From Ricordea florida (taxonomy: Eukaryota; Cnidaria; Anthozoa; Corallimorpharia; Ricordeidae), in the NCBI GenBank assembly GCA_949710005.1, contig OX453275.1, positions 2,935,973-2,999,972 of the forward strand: a stretch of DNA of 64,000 nucleotides, given 5' to 3'. A program made the translations under genes and the position numbers. The notes under the pieces were generated by a model. The model was not told the origin of the DNA. It worked only from the letters and a program-made list of their open reading frames with translations, and ran no database searches. Shown here in pieces: positions 35,044-47,300 of this stretch. Position 1 is the stretch's first letter, and each line of letters opens with the position of its first letter.

Positions 35044-35256
35044 TTACATCTCATCCCTCACAAACAAGCGTATACCATTCTGTAATAAATCACAAAACGT
35101 TCATATAATCGTCAGAAAAGGAGTCTAATCGGACAATCAAGGCTCCCTCAACAGTCCTTTTAGAATATCAAACTTTAATTCGCCAGGTCAGATATTTCCT
35201 TCAGTGACTAAAGCTATTGGCACGCTACTTAGCAACTATAATGTAATTTTTGGCAG

Positions 35257-35328
35257 GGATATTTCGCGAAATCTCATTGATCATCTGAAAAATGGCCTTT
35301 TTAGTGACCTGAAGGATATGGAAATTTT
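35257..35328 (+). CDS. Stranded upstream LRR exon of gene B copy 2
   Basis: Exactly 72 nt between a TTTTTGGCAG acceptor and a GTAAGT donor, in the same phase 2 as the other LRR exons of gene B. It encodes one 24-residue repeat (DISRNLIDHLKNGLFSDLKDMEIL across the junction pattern, L..N.I..L...F..L..L..L). It lies 6 kb upstream of the next LRR exon cluster and is separated from it by the Penelope-like palindrome, a SINE and a LINE. Its equivalent is missing from unit 1. Confidence 0.7.
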
Positions 35329-35471
35329 GTAAGTATAGGACTACAAATGAACAACGCGTGTTTTATGGGTTTTTCACACATACCTCTTACTAAGCGCGCG
35401 TACTAACTGAGAGATACAATAAAGTGTAGTATAGACGTCGTAAAGTACACCGTTTTCTTCCCACTATTTCA

Positions 35472-35519
<48 letters not shown>

Positions 35520-37297
35520 CGGTTATAAAATGCCTCAAGCCAACAAAGAATGCCACTGCGTCAGGAGGATCAATGAAGATTCACAGTCCAAGCCTCACCA
35601 CAAAAATGAATTTAAAAACGTTAGATAAAGCAAGGACGGACAACTTCTGACGATAAAAAAGTTAAAAAGTTAAAAATTTAATAGAAAAAACGTTTCGGTC
35701 TTAGACCTTCGTCAGTTACAGGAGAAAAAGGACGGAAACTAAGTTTAAATACGGTTACAGTGTGGGAGATTACATACCGAAATGAAAAATACTATCGTGC
35801 TATTAATACATCGTGATTAATACAATACAGGGAAAAAAATGCAAAACGAGAAATACAATGCTGTACTATAAATTACGTCATACAGGGTGATAATTAATAG
35901 ACCAAACGAAAAAGATACAATGCTGTGCATAAATTACATTATAAAGCGGGATAATTGCAGAACTAAGTTAAATTCAACCTAAAAACTAAAATAGTTAAAA
36001 TAGATAAAACGGACTCTTGCAATGCGGTAAATATTACGGGAAAACTAGTTTACAAAGATATGCAGAAGAAACCTACGTTTACGCTGGACAGGGTTAATAA
36101 CAAAATCCCAAATCGAGGCCTTTGGAGCATTAAAGGGTTGACAAACAACAAAATCCCTGGAGGGGCCCTTAAACAATAAGCTGTAATAAGATCCCAGGCA
36201 GGGCCTTTGAGCATACCTAACACCCAAAGAGCTGGCAAAATCCAAGGAAGGGCTTTTGGACTGCTTTATGGCGCAAACGCATATTTCCACAAGAGAAAGT
36301 TAATTATAACAAATTACAGTACGTAGGATCAACTACCACCGATTTTCGGGTTAGGTTTCGTAACCACAAGTCTGCTATGCTCACAAACAAAACCACTTGT
36401 GAGGTAGCAGTACATTTCAATAAAATTCCACACTCCTTGGATGATTTTGAATTCCAATGCATTGATCAGGTGCAGGCCCCTAATGACTTAGACGAGATCG
36501 ATAGGTTTTTAATTACGAAAGAGGCTTATTGGAGTGCTCAACTGTTTTCTATGGCTCCCCATGGCTTAAATAAAAGAAAAGAATTTCACTCCAAAAACAG
36601 AATTTGTTATAATTAACTTTCTCTTGTGGAAATATGCGTTTGCGCCATAAAGCAGTCCAAAAGCCCTTCCTTGGATTTTGCCAGCTCTTTGGGTGTTAGG
36701 TATGCTCAAAGGCCCTGCCTGGGATCTTATTACAGCTTATTGTTTAAGGGCCCCTCCAGGGATTTTGTTGTTTGTCAACCCTTTAATGCTCCAAAGGCCT
36801 CGATTTGGGATTTTGTTATTAACCCTGTCCAGCGTAAACGTAGGTTTCTTCTGCATATCTTTGTAAACTAGTTTTCCCGTAATATTTACCGCATTGCAAG
36901 AGTCCGTTTTATCTATTTTAACTATTTTAGTTTTTAGGTTGAATTTAACTTAGTTCTGCAATTATCCCGCTTTATAATGTAATTTATGCACAGCATTGTA
37001 TCATATTCGTTTGGTCTATTAATTATCACCCTGTATGACGTAATTTATAGTACAGCATTGTATTTCTCGTTTTGCATTTTTTTCCCTGTATTGTATTAAT
37101 CACGATGTATTAATAGCACGATAGTATTTTTCATTTCGGTATGTAATCTCCCACACTGTAACCGTATTTAAACTTAGTTTCCGTCCTTTTTCTCCTGTAA
37201 CTGACGAAGGTCTAAGACCGAAACGTTTTTTCTATTAAATTTTTAACTTTTTAACTTTTTTATCGTCAGAAGTTGTCCGTCCTTGCTTTATCTAACG

Positions 37298-37351
<54 letters not shown>

Positions 37352-38712
37352 AATATTTCTTGCCACAGTTTGTGATCAACGAAAAGTTTTTTTACGAAGT
37401 TCTCGGCTGATCATGTTATCTTAAGCTCATATATACCTCGAGTTCGAGTTCGAGGTCCGTACTGTAAAATACGGACCGAGTTTTTTCCCGTCGATTTATG
37501 GCCCGCGCGCTTCGCGCTTGGGCCATAAATCGACGGGAAAAACGAGGATCCGTATTTTACTGTACGGACCGAGAAAACGAGGTTAATAAGATATTTATTA
37601 TATCTCTGGAGTCATTTTGACTACCAAAACAAACTTTAGCGGGCCGTACAGTGAAGTACGGCCCGTTAAATTGACCAATCACAGCGCGCGTACTAACTGA
37701 GAGATATAATAACGTGTTTTAATTCGGCTTTTATAGAAGAGCACGTCTAAAATCAGCAGATAGTTTAAAACGATTTTCAAAATGTAAATGACCATTGTAA
37801 AATATAGTGTTGTGTCTCTTCTTTCTGAGTGCTTTTCGTCGAAAGAAGTGTAGTTTTTGGTGTCCTGTAAGATACCCTGTATTCTTTCATCTACTTTCAA
37901 CAGTTTTAAAATCAGTTTTAATATCAGTTGACATTTTAAACTACTGAGAGAGTTCGAGGAGGCAAAATAAACATGCATTGTTATTTGTAGTTAACATCCA
38001 GTAGTATACGTCGTATTTAAGTGCGTTGAATGGGTCAATGTCTTGGTTTTAATAGATACTTTAAATCTGTAGGGATTTATCAGGAAATCAAATAAATTTT
38101 ATCAAAGAGGGAATTTTCAACGGACTGTCGAAGCTGACCACCTTGTAAGCCGCTGACCACGTTTATCGAGTCTTTGTTTAATAAAGGAATTACTCGTGTA
38201 AGAAAGACGTACAGTAGTACAGCCGACTGGTTAGCTCAGTTGGTAGACCACGAGACTATAGTGCGGGAGGTTGTGGGTTCGAACCTCGGGCCGGACAATC
38301 ACTCATGGTCTTGATGTAAATGGTTAGACTTTCTAGTCTTCAGTCTCCGATAACGACGATAAGCCGTAGGTCCCGTCTCACAACCCTTGGTCATGACAAC
38401 TTATGGGACGTTAAAGAACCCACACACTGTTCACAGAGAGTAGAGGACGTAGATCCCGGTGTAGTGGTATGGCCTTTATGAATGTAATTTCACACACGTA
38501 CGTATTATGAACGAGCTTGTATAGCTCCCGGACGTGTATAAATAAAAAGTATACTGTAGTAAGTATAGTATATATATAGTAGTTCAGAAGCAGTAACAGT
38601 TGAAGTTAAAATGGTAAGAAAAGAAACAGTGCTATCAGTAGAAATAAAATTATTGAAGGAATTTTAGAGGTAGCAGTAGTAGTAGTCTTGCTTTATGCTG
38701 CATTCACACCGG

Positions 38713-38748
<36 letters not shown>

Positions 38749-41297
38749 CGTTTAGAATCACTTTGCGCAAAAAAGCTCCGTGTAGATTCTCTACTGACTT
38801 AAAAGCTATTTCTAATGGATCACTGATAGACGACTCTTTTTCTCACTATGTGTAAAGATTAGACTTGAATCGTTTGGGAGGCTGTTGTGAAAATTTCAAA
38901 ACCTAGTTTAACTCTCTCTGATCATTATGCCGTACGCTGCAAAGTTTTGTTGGCCAAACCCCCTTTTGAAAGGAAAGAAATCGCTTATAGGGGCTTGAAG
39001 CGAATGGATTTTGCTCGTTTCCGCAAGGATATCAATAACTCGAAGTTGATGGAAAATGATGATGACTCGTCTCTAAATGATTTGATTAATCGATATAATA
39101 CTACACTATCAGCATTACTTGATGACCACGCTCCCATCAGAAAGAAAGTCATAACCTTACGCCCCGCGACCCCCTGGTTCACCGCAGAGATTCAAAAGCA
39201 GAAGGTGATTAGGAGACGACTAGAGCGCCGATGGCGTAAAACAAGACTGATGGTGGACAGAGAACTCTACACACAGCAGTGTGTAACTGTTCGCAAGCTC
39301 ATTTGTGAGGCAAAGGAGAACTACTACGCAGAGCTTATCAGTGAACTTGCGTCTGATCCTAAAGAACTGTTTGGGACTCTGGAGGTGTTACTGAAAGGTC
39401 GAACTGAGAAGCTCTACCCGCCTTGTAGCTCTACTGAAGAACTAGCAAACAGATTTGCTAACTATTTTGAACATAAAATAAGCACAATAAGAGCAGAACT
39501 AGATTGCAAAAGGATGGAACAGCAGAATTCTTTCCCTGATACGTGCCTACGACAAAGTGATGTTCTACTTCGTCAGTTCACACCTGTTACTGAGGTACAG
39601 TTAGTGAAGCTTATTGGTAAATCTGTGCGCAAGTCCTGTGACCTGGATTCTATTCCAGCAACCGTATTGAAAGAGTGTCTCACTGATTTGTTGCCAGCTA
39701 TTACTAAGATAGTCAATGTGTCTATAACTGACGCCGTGGTGCCTTCTAGTCTAAAAAATGCTTCATTGCATCCACTTCTTAAGAAGCAATCTTTGCCTTA
39801 TGAAGAATTTAGCAGTTTCCGCCCAGTTTCTAACCTGGCCTTCATTTCCAAATGTGTCGAAAAAGTTGTTGCAGCTCAGACATGTCAACATGTGGAGGAT
39901 AACAACTTAAACGAACTTTATCAATCAGCGTATAAACAGTACCACAGCACTGAAACGGCGCTGATCAAAGTTCAAGATGATGTTCTTCGGGCAATTGATA
40001 ACAACTCTTATGTAATTTTGCTGCTACTCGACCTTTCAGCAGCATTTGATACTGCTGATCATCGTATCCTATTAGATCGTCTGTCACAACGGTTTGGTAT
40101 CGTGGACAACGCTGTGGAGTGGTTCCGTTCATATCTGTCTGACCGACATCAAGTCGTGAAAGTAAATGGAAGTCAGTCTTCTCGTCGTGAGCTCCGCAGT
40201 GGTGTACCTCAGGGTAGTGTCCTCGGACCCATTCTATTCCTGCTCTACACGTCTCCATTAGGCGATATCATGAGGTATCATCAGGTCAAGTTCCACCTGT
40301 ATGCTGATGATACGCAGCTGTATCTCACCTTTAAATCGTCCCCTGATATGGCTAAAGCGGCGATGGAAGCTTGTGTGCGTGACATCGATACTTGGATGAC
40401 AGCAAACATGTTAAAGATGAACAGGGACAAGACTGAATTACTTGTCTTGAAGGCTCGCCATCGTCCACTCTCACCACTGATGTCTATCTCAGTCTGTGAT
40501 GAGGAAATCGACCTATCATCTAAAGCCAGAAACATTGGTGTAATTTTCGACACATCTATGTCCATGGATAACCACATTGCTGCTATTTGCAAGTCAGCTT
40601 TCTACCATCTTCGGAATATCAGTCGCATTAGGAAATATTTAAGTTTTCATACTGCTGAAATGCTGGTACATGCATTTGTATCTTCCAGATTAGATTTCTG
40701 CAATTCACTTTTGTTTGGACTGCCTAAACAATCTTTAAAGAAGTTACAGCATGTCCAGAATGTTGCAGCCCGGATTGTGACACTTACGCGTAAATGTGAA
40801 CATATCACACCGGTACTTTACAACCTTCACTGGCTACCTATAGAAGAGCGCGTAATATTTAAGATGCTTCTTATGACATTCAAGTGTTTGATGGGATTAG
40901 CCCCAACTTATCTGTCTGATATGATCAGTAGATATGTCCCGAGACGTAATTTACGCTCCATGAATGGCCATCGCTTGGTTGACGTTAGTTATACTTTGCG
41001 CAACTATGGATGTCGAGCTTTTTCCGTAGCCTCGCCACAACTCTGGAATGCCTTACCTTTAGAAATTCGATCATGCAATGGCATTCCAGAGTTTAAGCGC
41101 AAACTTAAGACTCATCTTTTTAAGAAAGCTTTTAGCTAGATCTTTTTATAATTCAGTGTATTTTTATTCTTTTAATTGATTTTTTATTTTCTATTATATA
41201 CAAATTGTAATTTTTGAATATAGATTTTTATTTTTTTAATTGAAAACAACTTGTAAAGCGCTATTGGTTAGCAATAGAAATAGCGCTATATAAATAA

Positions 41298-41344
<47 letters not shown>

Positions 41345-44300
41345 AAACAAGTTTAGTTGGTGTGAACGCGGCATTAGAGTTGTATTGATACTGTAATTGA
41401 TAGCAGAGTGATATGCTGTGTTTGTAAGGACCCCCGCTGTAAGATACTTGTGTTCTATGTTGTCAGGTATTTGGGTGAGAATAGGATTTCAAGACTGGAA
41501 AGCCGAAGTTTGCAAGGGTTACCAAGCCTTCAACACTTGTAACTATCAAAGCTTTTGAAAGAATCATTAATTAATATTATAGCGTACGCATTCAGTACAA
41601 GTAATTACAAAGTTCACAGTTGATTCAGTAATCAGTAAGATCATCAAACTTGTTTGTATCTCTGATTCCCGCTCACACCTACGTACCCCTACCCCTACCC
41701 CCTGCTTTCTCATCAAGTATTCTTCCAAACGAGAAACTCTGTTCGGGAACTGGAAAGATAACATTGATGGGGATACGTGTAGTAATGATGACACAATGTT
41801 TCTGTTGAAGAAAATCTGCTGTTTGCAAATTATACAGAAAGAGACGCATAACAGGTTGGCTGTCCCGTAAGGTTTTGTCCACGATGTTTGCCTATAAGTA
41901 GGTTCCTACATATCCAACGCTTGTTCTGCTGCTCAAAACTTGCCATTGAAACAATATTTAATTGTATATTATTTCCATAGGTGGCTTCACATCAATCGGA
42001 TCTGGGATCTGCCATACAGTATATTCCACGGATTGTCTCAACTGAAAGTTCTGTCTGTATCAGTCATAAGTTTAAACTTTTTCTTTGTTAGGCGTTCTTG
42101 ACGCCATCTTGATGCCAGTTCAAACTTTTGGTCTTGTCAGCACTTTTAAAAATCTCGTTCTGTGTAGTTGATTCAAGTAGAAATAAATCGCATTAAATTT
42201 TTAGGTCTCTAAACATGAACAAGCTGACCAAACTTAACCCACATCTTTTGAAAGACACAAGAAGCTTGGAGTTTCTGTGAGTAACAACCCGTGATTCTTA
42301 AATCAATAAATTAACGCTTCCTTGGCCTGCAATTCTCCCACCACACGTGTACGCGCAGCAAGAGCAACACGGCCGTTAGTGTTCTAGGAACCCGATTCCC
42401 TTATCAAATTTTCAGAAGAAATTGCCGATTCGCTAAAGGCACACCACAGCCGAACCTAATCCCAATGAAGAAGGCACTATACGGGGTGTCACCTGAAACG
42501 TCGGGTCGGTGAATTGAAACTAATTAATCATTTTAAACCAGTGTAGCATCAAATTATGTCTGATCGTCAGCCTGGTTGCAATGTGCAATTTTATTTTAAT
42601 TAAAGGAATTTTTACTGGTTAATACCGTAACAGGGGCCATATATGTCCTAATAGGGTTGAAGTGAAGGAGATGTAGGGGATAACCTGATAACCTCGGGAT
42701 GAGCACTAACCGTATGTTTCACTCAAAATATCTTATAACTTTATAAGTGTCTGGCAAATCTATGTAATGTTTTCCTTGTTTCAACAGATTCATGCAGCAC
42801 AATGAGATTACAGGAATTCCTCACTACTTCTTCGCTAACTCCACAGCCCTACGATACATGTTAGTATTCGCGCGTCTTGACTTTCCGCTACCTTACAATC
42901 TTCTCCATCTACAGGTATATTACAAACTCACAACATGACCAGCTCATTCCCAGTTGGCTTGATAGCTCAGTTGGTGGGTTCGAATCCCGTTCAGGCCTGA
43001 GCTTTTTTTTTTCAGGCTTTAATTTCACAGCTGCTTAAGTTGTGTACATAACTGCGATGATCAATTAATGTCATTATTTACAGTCTTATCTAAGTACTGA
43101 ATTTATGACTACGGCAAAACGGTTAAAGAAAGAAGATTTAGGCGAATTCGGAAAATCATTGTTCGGATGCTCTACCAAATTCAAATCCTTGTAGTACGTT
43201 GGATCAGTTGTCCCATGAACGTAGTTTAACAAGCCTCCTATAGTTCAGTGGTAGAGTGTCCGAAAGCCGTAGGTTTGACTCCTATTGAGAGCTTCGATTT
43301 GTTTTTTCCGAGTTTGCATGTACAAGGGCAGTGCCGAAAAATACACCTTGTTAAAATTCACCAAGCTCAAAATATACTGCCTTTATTACTTCTCAAATGA
43401 TTTACTTTGTCTGTTCTCTCATGGTACTTTTTTAGTATCAAAAAGAAGGACTAATAATAATATGTACATATATTACCAGACGAAGGTCGGCGTATACGGG
43501 TGAAACGTAGGTGACTCAGAAAAGAGATCTGTGTATTGTCATTTATGATACTTTATTCATATTATTTCAAACCAGCGTGGGTTCGAACGATGTCTGATGA
43601 CGAAGTCCTTTTAAGAAAATTGCCTGTGTTGATGGTCTATCAGTTTGGGGGACACTTTTCTATTTTTTGTCCCTAGTTTCATGAACAACAACAACCTAAC
43701 CCTAGTTGGACCCCACACATTTGCCGGCGCATCAAAACTCGATATATTGTAAGTATTCTAATATTTGTATAGGAAGAAATATTTAATTATAACTGAAGGG
43801 TCGTTCACTGAAACGTTTAACAGTCTGCACATCTAGTTATAAAAGACTTGAAGATGAAGATTGTCGAACTGGAAGAAATTGTGTCGTTTCACTTCGTTAT
43901 GAAACTTGCAGTCATACCCCGTATGGTCTCTGAGATTTTTAAGACAAGTTCTACTGGAACTTAATGGTACAAAGCACTAACTCTTAGCTTGCCATAAAAT
44001 AACTCATTTGGAAGTTTAATAAGTGCATGGCACAAGCGACAAGCGGGAAGAAACGAGAATGGACGAGACAGTAACGATTATTTTTTTTAACCTCTGGGTA
44101 GCAGAGTTTTTCCTTCCTCAAAATCCCTCACTTAAAATAATACCTAAAAGTTTGTATCTATAATAATCATTTATTTGTCTTAGAAAAGTTTACTAAGTTT
44201 TTTTATTTTCCAGAACGCTTTCTAACAATTTACAGCTGGCGGATTTGGAAGCGAATTCGTTTAACTACGATGACTACAGAAACTTGTCTCTCATGTGAGT

Positions 44301-47300
44301 TCCGTTTCCTGCATCGAGTTATCTTCCTAAAACAGATATATTCCAGTAATAAACAATGTTATTATTTAATCTTATTGTTTGCCAATCCACAGCAACCCAA
44401 TGATTGCATTGTAAACAGTCAAACGCGGCTGGTGATTCACAAAATACGACAATGACGCCGAGAAATGCAACAAGTACTCCTACTTTACTGCCACTATATA
44501 TTTTGGTTTAATCTTCAAACTTGAAATTTTCAATTTCTACCGTTTCCATTCCATTTCAAAAAAAGCTTTGCTGTTTTACTATCACGTCTCCCAGCCTGAA
44601 AACTTGGAAAGTGGTCATTTCAAGTTGTTGTCGAAAACAAAGAAAACAAAGAAGGAGAACAGACTGTGTTTTGCACTTTCAGTTTACTTCAGTGTGGTTG
44701 ATTAACGCCATCTAGTGGCCGGCGTCCTATCGTCATCGCTATTGGCTGTGTTACGTAAACTTTCTATTATTCCACGGGCAACTTACCACTGCTGTGTTTT
44801 TTTGTTGCAGATACATTCTACAGACAGCACTTGTACGGATCAAAATGGAAAGTTTCAACAAACACAGGAAAGTTGGAATCGTGATGTGAGTTCAAACATT
44901 TGCAATGATACTACGACCACGCTATTTCATGTCTTTATTTCCCCTCCAGTGGGGTAAAATAACAAAAAGTTTTGATTTCTTTTTCTGTCTTGAAACCTCG
45001 CAGCTCTCCAACGAACAAACAATACCCACTCCACATTCCCGACGATGAGAGACTTCGGGAGGGTCTGGGAAGGAATGGATTTGAATGCGCTGGTTCCGTT
45101 TGCACACCGTGCCATTTTGGGACCTACCAAAAGCGCATAAATAATAATTTTGTCTGCCAGCCGTGTCCGGCAGGTAAGTGTTTGATCTCGGCCTTATGTG
45201 AACAGTACTAGCGCGGTGATCCCAAAAAAAAAACATATGGCAGGGTTCTAGCTTTTGCCACATTTCAGCACACTGAGCATGCGCAGTTGCACACGTCGAT
45301 CAGGTTTATGTATCCAGGAAATAAGTGGTCGCGCATAAGACCGATCGAGTTTTTCCACGGGGAGTAGTAAATAAATAAACTTCCGAATTAACAATGTAAA
45401 TGTCGGTTGACGAATATCTAAACAAATCAAGGACGTTAGGGACTGAGTAATAATTATCAGGAGGTGGGGCTGAAAAAATGAGCTTCGATCAAAGTGGACA
45501 TTATTATGTAGTCCCCCTTGTTCGCAAAAACAGAATTAGTTCAGCCCCCTCCCCTTGATACATTTTACTACCCCCCTCCCTCCACTCTACCACAACCACT
45601 GTCACCGCCCCCCCATGCTATTGGTATGTCTACCATATATTGTAAGGAATATGAGTACTCCTTAAATACATGAGCTTGGCAAAATTGTTCAGCGTTACAA
45701 ATACCTGAATTTACTTCTTCTCACATAATGTAATATAGTCGACTGCTGCATATGATACAAATAACACCTCGTAAGAATGTTCGATAAAACTACCCATTTC
45801 CAAGCTGTCCGACGCATCGAAACATAAAATGAAAGTTAGCGCTCCCCTGTGATGACAGTAATTTTAATTTGAGCCCCACCCCTATCTTGGTATTATTTTT
45901 ACTTGATGCCCCCCCCCCGTCCCTTCATATATTTTCAACCCCCCTCCTGATAATTATTGCACAGTCCCGTAAGTTGCGATGAGTTCAAGAACGTATAACC
46001 CCCTTTACTTAATAAATAAATAATAATAACCCCCTTTACAGTGGAATGTTATTTTTACCAAATCGTGAACGAAAAACATTTAGAAAAAAATTCGCAGTTA
46101 AATCCTTATCACCTTGAGAAACCCAAATGTACTAGTGATGTAAACTATCAAGAGTGTTTAACCTCAAATAAAGGCACTATCTGTTCATTTATTTATTTAT
46201 TTATTTATATATATATTTAACCTAACTTGGACGTCCTCTTGGGAAGGTCGAGTGAAAGATTATCAAAGAATGACTTTAATTGGATTGCATTTTAGTTTAG
46301 TACAAAAGCTAAATGCGACCGCACTCAAATAAAGGCACTATCTGTTCATTTATTTATTTATTTATTTATTTATATATTTAACCTAACTTGGACGTCCTCT
46401 TGGGAAGGTCGAGTGAAAGATTATCAAAGAATGACTTTAATTGGATTGCATTTTAGTTTAGTACAAAAGCTAAATGCGACCGCACTCAACAACAGGGTCA
46501 TTAAGAGGGACTGTCCTCAATACTGTTACTCAACCAACACCGGCCCGTCTATAACTAACTCTATAACATCCTCTTTGATGACAGGAGGGTTCTACCAGAA
46601 CACAGTTGGTCATTTCGGACCCCTTGCAGGACGTACTGGCTGTTTAGCGTGTCCCAGGGGGACTTATGTGGAGATGGACAAAATACCGGGGAAACATCAG
46701 TACACGTGCCGAGTGTGTCCGGCCGGTATGTCATTCAATCTGATTTTTCATGGAATAGAAAGAAAAGATCCTTTTATCGTGAGCTAAGCCTTTTTCCTGT
46801 GTGATCAAACGCAGCTCCCTTAAAGCTCTAATTTCATTCGACCTCTACACGGCACAGCACTTTTGTTTTCAGACTGTTTGATTTCTTTTTTTTTTTTTTT
46901 TTTTTTGGTGCGTTCCATCGTACCTGCTTTGTCGTCTAGATTAGCCTAGAGAGCACTTTTACATAGATTTAATAACATTCAAATGCTCGATGGAATTGCT
47001 GACGAAATGTTCTTTTAAATTCACTGAAAATGTGCAATCGATTATGCGAGAATGATCAATCCCATTTACTATTTTGTACAAGTTTGCGGAAGTTCTTCCT
47101 CTGGGCCCTGGTTATGGGAGCCGATCAGCACTAACTCAGGATTAAATCGTTACTGAGGTTTAATGCCTTACCGTGGATCAGCACTTATCGGCTTTGTAGG
47201 GACCGGGCTTTGATTAGGTTGAGCCAGCCTGTTTTGTTAGGGTCATTTTGTCTAGATATCATAGTTTACACGTATATGACCCACATATAATTACAATCAA

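Larger units (their letters stand above)
35614..37302. mobile_element. Penelope-like element, 5'-truncated, with 702-bp inverted arms
   Basis: Arms 35,614-36,315 and 36,601-37,302 are the same length and nearly perfect reverse complements. The 285-bp centre encodes a GIY-YIG endonuclease. Inverted terminal repeats around a truncated body are a known Penelope-like arrangement. Each arm carries a hammerhead-like core. The element is bordered by TA tracts and lies in an intron of gene B copy 2. Confidence 0.75.

Noticed and set aside
36045-36290. 81-codon frame present on both arms of the Penelope palindrome
   Set aside because: It appears twice only because the arms are inverted copies. It contains no known motif and overlaps non-coding terminal repeat sequence.
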